From Tricholomella constricta (Eukaryota > Basidiomycota > Agaricomycetes > Agaricales > Lyophyllaceae), in the NCBI GenBank assembly GCA_013368375.1, contig JAACJP010000009.1, forward strand, positions 124,001 through 188,000: 64,000 bases of DNA. Reading direction: 5' to 3'. The notes beneath the pieces were generated by a model. That model was not told the origin of the DNA. It did no database searches and saw nothing but the letters and a program-made list of their open reading frames with translations. Every line of letters starts with the position of its first letter. The first letter of the stretch is position 1. This document shows positions 57,127-64,000 of the stretch, piece after piece. Both the position numbers and the translations under genes were made by a program.

Positions 57127-60089
57127 TCAGTATCTGAAAAGTCGGGAACGCCGCCTCCTGCGTCTTGAGAGACAGGCACCACTGTCGGCCCATACGCCGG
57201 CGTTGCCTCCGGGGGTGTCTAAACATCAAGCTGTCAGGAAAGATCATTCGCGAAGCGATCGTTGTTAACGCACCTGCATAGCTCCACCATCGAGCTGTCC
57301 AGAGGCGTCCACTTGTATCAGGGCAGGTCAGCACATGAACAGATATCACTTTAATAATAACTTGAAAACGCACCCATAAACAGCTTTATTACTGCCGTGG
57401 TACTAGAATGAAACAGTATGTTCAGCGCCTAAGAGGTTGAACATCATGGGGAAGAACATACCGTTACACCGGAGGACCATGCGGCGATGCCAGTGCAGCT
57501 ATCGCTTCCTGTGCCAGATGTTGGTGCCGGTGCGTTCGAGGTGGGGGCTGGATTGCTCGCTGTTCCGCCGGCGGAAGAGCAAGCGCCATTATCGGACCAA
57601 ACACCTACACCGCCTGGAGAATGCGTCAGTCGGGTAGCGCGCGGTCAAGAACCATCAAACATACCACCAGGGTTGTCTAGGTATCACGTCAGCGGGTTAC
57701 GCGCAACAGGTTAAGGAACCTGACATACCTCCTTGGGTCCACCACTTCGCGGTCCATAGGCGCCCACTGTATGGCACGGCCTGAGATCAGCCCTGTCAGA
57801 TAAAAGAAGGCTGAAGTGATACTTACCCATGAGCAGCCTTGTTTCCGCCGACGTACTGCGGAGATGATTATCAGCCAATCGAGTGGCAAGAAATATGGAT
57901 TGTGAAGGCCTACCGTGCTGAATGCACTCCAGTTGGCGATACCCGCGCAGCTTCCAGAAGTCGGGGTGGGCGGTGGGGAAGATGGAGTCATCGTTGGAGT
58001 TGTCGTCGTTGGAGTCATCGGAGCGGATGTCGTTGGCTTCGTCGAAGATGTCGTTGGCTTTGTCGAAGATGTCGTTGGCTTCGTCGAAGATGCCGTTGGC
58101 GCCTTTGAGGTCGTAAGGATCGTAGATGAAGCCGTTGAAGTGGCCTTTGAGGTCATAGATGAAGTTTTCTGGGTCGTAGATGAGGCCTTCGAGGTCGTGG
58201 ACGAGGTCTTTACAGTTGAGGTCGTGGAAGTCGTCTTCGTCATCGAAGTAGATGCAGGCTTCGATGTGGTGGTCGTGGTCTTCTTGGTCGTTGTCGTCTC
58301 GATAGGGCATTCATCGTCGCCATCGGGAGGGGGCGGGGGATTACCGCCACTCGCCATCGCGCTCTTGATGGCAACATCATAACGACCGTTTCCTGCAGAC
58401 GGTCAACACCGTAAGATTGATGATCAAGCTAATTAAATGAGAGAACTCGCCATAGGCTTGTGATGCGTCCCAGAGCATAATGCCACCGAAGGATGAGTAC
58501 CGGGCCCGAGTTTCTGTAGCAATTTTACCGAGTGTGGCAGCACTGACATATCCCGAACCAGCAGCAGAGACTGCTGCGGGTGCCCCGATGTAGACCTTGA
58601 TGTTCTTGTTGGGAGAAGTGGTCTTGGCCCAGTTGTCCCTGGAAGAGTCCTCAGCATAAGTGAACTCGGATCGATAGCGCCATACGAACCATACACCGAA
58701 GTTCCATGCCTAGCGAGAATGTTCGTCAACGAGTTCATAGAACGCAAGGGGGATTGCACGTACATTGGGATTGGTGTAGCTGTTGACGCCACAATAATTG
58801 TTGTACTGCGAAGGAAATGTTTGCTTATTGAAGGCCATCAGATGACGGGGAGACTTACACTAGAAGTGAGAGTGAGAGATAATGATCGTAGTGAATTTCA
58901 TCGACTTACACTATTCAAGAAATCCAAGGAACAGAAAGTCCCAGTTTATGCGTAGTGGTCAAACAGTGGCACAGAATCACTCACACTGGACGAGAAGTCA
59001 GTCTATTTGACTACATAGGTTTGAAAGGGCGGACGTACTTGAACATAAATCGCGTCAAATCCAACAGCGCTAATGACAGATCCCAGATACGCGTCAGGAA
59101 AAGGGCACTGAGGTGCCGCCGTGAGATAGTATCTACAAGGACGAGTGAGTAAGACCTCGAAAAGGGAGCATATCGACACGGACCTCTTGCTTGCCCCCTG
59201 GGCAAGCTCACGAATTCTGGTGACGAAAGCCGTCAGGCCTTTGCCCGAGCCGCCTTCAATATCCAAATCAACACTGTTAACACCCGTTATCCTCCGCTTG
59301 CCAGTGAGATGAGAGTGGAAAACGACTTGCCCATCGAGAACGGCATCCCCAAACGGCCTTGTGTTGCTCGAGCCCCCCAGGAAAAGATTCCATACCGTCT
59401 CAGCGAACGTCCGCGCTTGCGCGTCCGAAATGAAACTAGCTAGACCAGTAGCTCCGCCGAGACTGATGGTGACGATCTTGCCTCGGGCCTGGCATGCCTT
59501 GATATCGCTCGTTAGGGCGGGACACTTGGCGAGACGCGTGCCCGGAAACACGTTGCCGCCGTTGCTGTTGCAGGTCTGCGCAATTCACATTTCGCGTTAG
59601 GTGGACGTGGACGTGGATAGAGGTAGGGAGAAAACTTACGCTGGCGAGGTCGATCTCGGGTAGACCGCCGGCGGAGAAGAAGACGTGGAGGAAGGCAAGC
59701 GGAATGGCGTTGATCGTGTCATCCTGAAGCGGGCGTAAGTACTTGATGTCAGGGAGAGGGTCGAGAGTTGTACCTGGCAGTACGCAGACAAAGACTTCTG
59801 CCAGTTGGCAGTATCTGCATGGGTTGCGCCATACGAGTTCTGTCCGTAGTACCTGTCGGCGGAGCGCATGTAAGAATCACCAAAGAAAGACGGCCAGAGG
59901 TTGGTGATCTTACACAGCCAGCTAGAATGATGCCAATGTCAGTCCGCGCTAGCCATCCATATGCAGAGGTTCACTTACGTTGTCCGATCGAGAGTTGTCA
60001 AAGCCCGCTACTTCTTGAAAGAAAGGTGTGATCACAGTAAAAAGAAGGCACCCTGTAGAAAACACGCGTTTGACGCAGCGGAAAGCCAT
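57127..60089 (-). CDS. GH18 chitinase with two C-terminal CBM5/12 modules
   Basis: Secreted family 18 chitinase. Signal peptide MAFRCVKRVFSTGCLLFTVI from 60089. The GH18 barrel (class III type) reads VYYGQNSYG, LAFLHVFF, KIVTISLGGATG, the catalytic DGVDLDIEGG with the acid Glu, YLTAAPQCPFPDAYL, FYNNYCG-type strand and GIMLWDASQAY. A Thr/Ser/Lys linker of about 110 residues includes the repeat STKPTTS. Two CBM5/12-like chitin-binding modules follow: CAGIANWSAFST, then YVGGNKAAHGGRLWTAKWWT; and CTGIAAWSSGVT, then YHGSNKAVYGGRLWTARWW with PGGNAGVWADSGAC. The end LSRRRRRSRLFRY is unusually basic. Many small exons. The intron splitting DG|VDLDIE has a GC donor. Confidence 0.9.
58026..58088 (-). 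repeat. 21-bp tandem repeat in the chitinase linker
   Basis: Three near-perfect 21-bp units (GATGTCGTTGGCTTCGTCGAA on the plus strand) encode the heptad STKPTTS in the Ser/Thr linker; a partial fourth unit follows. Likely O-glycosylated spacer. Confidence 0.85.
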
Positions 60090-61470
60090 GCTAGATGACA
60101 GGAAGAAGGAGTGGGGAGAAAAGAAAGGAGAGGGACGTCGTTGAGCGACTGGTTTGAGACCTTGAGTGCATCGGTCCTCTTATTCGATTTGGCGAACGGT
60201 GGCTGAATAAGACGAGACACCCATTCTTGAATGTTCAGCGTTGAGTTAGTCGGGGAGCAGTGAGCGCGGACCCGATTTGGGCGAGAAATGGTCTGTGCAT
60301 GTGAGACACGAACCCTGGAGGATGGTGAATGTTTATCGCCAAGCTCGTTCATGTCCGAGTGTGAACTAAGGAGAAGTATACGGGCAAGAGGAAGAGCGTG
60401 TCGGTAAGCACTCGTTGATTCGAGAGGGATGGAGCCGAAGAATGCCAGTCTTTTCATGTTGACGGGCAAATTCCGCGAACTACAGAAGTGATTTCTTGTG
60501 AGGTAGTTGTGACCTGTTTGGCACCGGAATAACATGCGAGAGCGCAGAGGTGCTCGAACGAGCCAAGAACTTAAACAAAGCAAGCTCTTTCCGGTGGCCC
60601 TAGAGTCGGATCGGAAGGAATTCAGAACTCGCCACAGAAAATGATGCTCGCCCTTGTTTGCCTACTGGACCCGTAAGGACGTGATGCCACATGAGCCACA
60701 GAATGCAGTTAGACAGTAGAAGTAGTCCGTCGAGAGGGTGGCTCATTGTGACGTGCGTGACTTTGAACCTGGCATTGAAATTCAAACAGCTTTATAGAGA
60801 TAAAACGAGTTGGGAAGCCTGAAAGCGAAGCATATGCGCTATTTATATGTGAAACTCAAGAGGACAGATCATCAAGGCTCCTACATCGGAATCGAAATCA
60901 ATTTAGGAAACCATGAAAACCATGCGAAGTACGCACCTTCTTCCAGTGGACGTCAGACGGGATACTGGCACTAACTTGACATGGGTCGGGACTGATGCTG
61001 CTCTTCGGCTCAGCGCACTTACGCTTCAACCGAGTTGTTGCAACTCCTTTGTAAGTATGGTCGGCATCGCTGCCAGCTGACCAGCGTGAAACTATGCTCA
61101 CAACGCGCTAGAAGCCGACGTTCATCCATGCTGACCTCGGGCGGCGAACCTTTCGGCACTCACACCCAGGTTCATACACATCAACGCAAAACACTCTTCT
61201 AGTGTCCGCTGTGTTGAAGGGAGCTACAATCCCACGGCCGGGCGATATCTCATCTATGGTGCAAGGACCTAGAACGAACTAGAGTTGCGTTGTCTTCGAT
61301 ATACCTGTAAACGTTCCGATACAAACGAGCATTTATAATAAATACCTATTCTCCGAGTCTCTACGACGTGCCCCAAGATGATGACTTCTGAGCCCAATCG
61401 ATGACTCCCTCGCCTCATCAAAATCTAACAGGAAACAAGCGGCCGCTCAAACGAGCCAGCCGTAAAACCG
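60090..61470. other. Intergenic region, no gene seen
   Basis: Upstream flank of the chitinase and 3' flank of the DUF1748 gene. Open frames on the minus strand (e.g. 60032-60583) overlap the chitinase start and lack protein character. No gene supported. Confidence 0.55.
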
Positions 61471-61751
61471 TCATCTCCCGCGTGTGTCTTTCTTGAAATA
61501 CGAGCTGTTGACCGCCGTCGCTTGCAACATGTCGAATATGGTCTCCCCGACGCCTAGGAAGCGTTCCGTCACAGAGCGGAGGGTGGGGTCGGATATCGCA
61601 GATGCGTCAGGGCTATAGCTGCCGTTGAGAAAGAGTGCATGAGGAGGTAGAGTGAAACTGACGAGAATCCGCTTGAGCGTCTGACGCCGGCGACGACTGT
61701 GGAGAGCAGTGCGGCGTCAACTGCGTAATGTACAAGTCTTCCGAGGACCAT
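61471..61751 (-). CDS. DUF1748 family small protein
   Basis: Small fungal protein of unknown function (DUF1748), widespread in ascomycetes and basidiomycetes. Two exons split after SSGF, giving about 76 aa. The N-terminal half MVLGRLVHYAVDAALLSTVV with AGVRRSSGF is the family's conserved start, a hydrophobic helix. The second exon reads DPTLRSVTERFLGVGETIFD and ATAVNSSYFKK, again conserved positions. Ends KKDTRGR at TGA 61471-61473. Intron 5' site is GTCAGT, phase 2. Location in the cell is not evident beyond the possible membrane-associated helix. Confidence 0.9.
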
Positions 61752-62459
61752 TGTATGGGGGGTATGTGATCGTTTAACAAGGGCGGTGTTTAGAGAGCGA
61801 TGAGTTAAGCCAGAGTTGAGTTAAGCGATGGAATAGTAGGGGAGCTGAAGGGCGTGATCGAGACATAGCAGGTAACTGTGTGACAATCAGTGACAGTTTA
61901 CATATCCCAAACTGTCCTCCTCTTCCTCGCAATGCCACGCAAGAGTTTACACGATCGAACAGCCCCAGCCACCCTCAGCGACCTTCACAGCTGACCTCCC
62001 AGAGGATCCCATATACCAACCAAGGCACAGAAAAGGATAAAACATTGACCGCGGGGTTTCTTCGGCCGCCACAGCGGCTGCACACTTCTCAAAAAGGCAA
62101 GTTTCCTCGTAGATAGTACGTGTCCAAATGAGCATCACACTGGTGGCAAAGTTCAATATTTTCAGTCAAAGAATCAATAAACAATGCACCCTGGGTTGAA
62201 ATATTGAATCATTATTGAATGGGAGGAACACTTTTAGCGTTCTTTGTTAATTTTTTGATTGAAAATATTGACCTGTGCCTTCAGTGTCAAAACACTGCAG
62301 TTTAAGTAATGTTCGGTCATGGTACTGCTTATAGGACATGCGATGGGATTGAGCTCGTTTTTAATATTATATTGATGGGCACGCAAACGGCATACGCTAC
62401 TATGGGTAAAGATAATCGAATTACATGCAACCAAGTCCTAGGCATAACGCACAGAAATA
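61752..62459. other. Intergenic region, no gene seen
   Basis: Upstream flank of DUF1748 and 3' flank of TMS1. AT-rich around 62150-62300 with a poly-T-like tract; no gene recognised. Confidence 0.6.
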
Positions 62460-64000
62460 TCATACATCACCAAATCTGTGACCATCAGAGATCTATGGTC
62501 AGTCATACATCCAACTACGAGCGAGGAAGAAGACACACCTGTCGGGCATGATAGCTGGAGCCAGCAAGCTCCAGATGTACAACACCATGCACACCCAACT
62601 CGACACGACTCGCATCCACATCGCAACCTCCGAACGTCCAATGTAGACATCCGAGTCGGGGTCCACAGGCCCAGAAATGGGGCGCTTAGAGACAACATTC
62701 CTAGATAGCACATTTAATCTTGAACTTCACTTGACCGTCGGGGGAGGGTAACTTACCAGTCAGTGAGCAGCATCGCAACATACATCGCTGCAATTGCGAA
62801 GATGATGTGGAACCAAGAATACTGGAGGGAAGTTAAGTGGTCAGATGTGACGGCACAAAAGTTTGGACTTACGTTGTAGCGAGTTCCAGAACGTTCGTCG
62901 TCGCGAGTCTCGCCGACTACTTCGTCCTCATCGTCGGAATCTTCCTCGTCCAATGCTGATGCAGGAATAGCACTGTAACACGAAAGGTCAACCATCAAGG
63001 AGTGTCGATGAAAAGATGGATTCTTACCCCGCATTGACCGCAGCTAACAGAGCTTGATAACGGGGCGTCTCGGTGCGGCTAGGTTGCGTCGTGACATAAC
63101 CCAATTCAGAGTGTCCAGTCTCGTCATCGTCGGGCAATTGTACCCGGCCCTTTTTGCCCTTACCCACCAAAGCACGACTTTGGGTAGCGGCGCGTGTGGT
63201 GGAGTACGCAATCGCTAAGAAGGTGAACACTCCTCCGAGAATGACGACAGCTTTTCGAGTGCCCTTTCCGTTTCGCAACGGGTTGCACGACTGCGATTCG
63301 TGGGTATGATTGCTGACTGCCGACACGATGAGGTAGGTGCAGTAAGCCGCGACCATACCTGCTTGAGCGAGACCTGAGCGTGGGTTGTACTCCTGGACGG
63401 TGGGGTGAACACATAGAATTGTGATGAAGATGCAGAGGGCGAGGTTGAATGATATGAAGAAGCGATTGAGGGTACAGTCAGAGCCCGCAAAGTAGGCGTA
63501 GAGCAGGCCGGTGAGTGTGAAAGTAAAGATATACATCGAGGCCGTGGAAACGACAAGGACCCATTGCCAAAAGTTCGAGGAGGACGGCGAATTTTCCCAA
63601 TTCTCGAGGCAGGTTTCAGACCAGGAATGGGCAAAGTCAACAAGAAGGACAAGACCAAGAAGGATGAATATCGTCGCGCCAATGAGAGAGACGTAGTTTC
63701 CCCAGAACATAAAGAAACCGTTGGGAATGAAGAAGGACACGCCGATAAGGATGAGCCAGAGTAGAACCTTGGGACCCCACCAGCTGCAGAGTTATGTTAG
63801 GAGACAGACGTTGAGGAAGCAAATGGAACGCACCCATTTTGGATAGCAGCACGTTTGTCCCGAGTATCTTGGACGCCGATGAGGGACAGACTGAGAACGA
63901 AGTGGAAGAGAGAAAGGGCAAAACAAATGCGATGGATCTGGCATGCGCGTTAGAGGGTGATATGGTGTGGCGGGACGGCAGCACGTACGGCGAGCACTCC
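62460..64000 (-). CDS. TMS1: TMS1/SERINC family membrane protein, 5' end outside window
   Basis: Multi-pass membrane protein of the SERINC family, linked to serine and lipid handling in endomembranes. The visible part starts within the conserved region: exon 63989-64000 (GVLA), then HRICFALSLFHFVLSLSL, LIGVQDTRDKRAAIQNG, WWGPKVLLWLILIGVSFFIP, NGFFMFWGNYVSLIGATIFI, and LVLLVDFAHSW. Later helices and the loop TLNRFFISFNLALCIFITIL follow, then an acidic loop and WNVVSK. The last short exon (62460-62475) follows an intron from 62538 to 62476 and ends RFGDV, matching the usual SERINC C-terminus; without that splice the protein would run on to a stop at 62499. Start codon lies beyond the right edge. 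Confidence 0.93.

Noticed and set aside
1..64000. CRISPR arrays, bacterial operons, transposases or viral genes
   Set aside because: None found; all supported genes are intron-bearing or nuclear fungal, and repeats are short and local.

Overview
The window is nuclear DNA of a filamentous basidiomycete, most likely an Agaricomycete. Genes carry many short introns (about 50-65 nt). Several families are typical of mushroom-forming fungi: a fungal 7TM 'rhodopsin-like' protein, HNH and Fic proteins, a homeodomain regulator, a Zn2Cys6 regulator and a GH18 chitinase with C-terminal CBM5/12 modules. Housekeeping proteins match fungal orthologues. All exon models were built by hand from reading frame, splice signals and intron phase; no alignment was run.

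Layout, left to right. 0-8 kb: 3' end of the complex I 51-kDa subunit, a 905-aa low-complexity protein, a secreted alpha/beta hydrolase and a SAM methyltransferase. 8-17 kb: a 7TM membrane protein, a conserved hypothetical, a Saf4/CCDC130 splicing factor and an ARID protein of the SWI/SNF Swi1 type. 17-20 kb is gene-poor. 20-26.5 kb: a VTT/TMEM41-type membrane protein, an inositol-polyphosphate 5-phosphatase, and a ZNF830-like protein between two convergent intron-containing tRNA-Phe genes. 26.6-30 kb: a broken SF3B2 (Cus1) copy with a piece of an alpha/beta hydrolase gene lodged inside it. 30-37 kb: an HNH protein, a CoA-type Nudix hydrolase and a sulfite oxidase. 37-50.5 kb: COX12/PRP18, JJJ1/TIM13 and U1-70K/COX10, all head to head, with a homeodomain regulator between. 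50.8-52 kb: a Fic-domain gene whose halves lie on opposite strands. 52.8-64 kb: a Zn2Cys6 regulator, a chitinase, a DUF1748 protein and the 3' part of a TMS1/SERINC gene.

Functional themes. Five loci concern pre-mRNA splicing (Saf4, ZNF830-like, SF3B2 copy, Prp18, U1-70K). Four serve mitochondria (complex I 51 kDa, Cox12, Tim13, Cox10). Three of the mitochondrial genes share a short divergent promoter with an RNA- or ribosome-related gene.

The most unusual signals are the chimeric, decayed SF3B2/hydrolase locus, the Fic gene split by an inversion, four GC-AG introns placed at conserved motifs, and exons of only 8, 10 and 21 nt.
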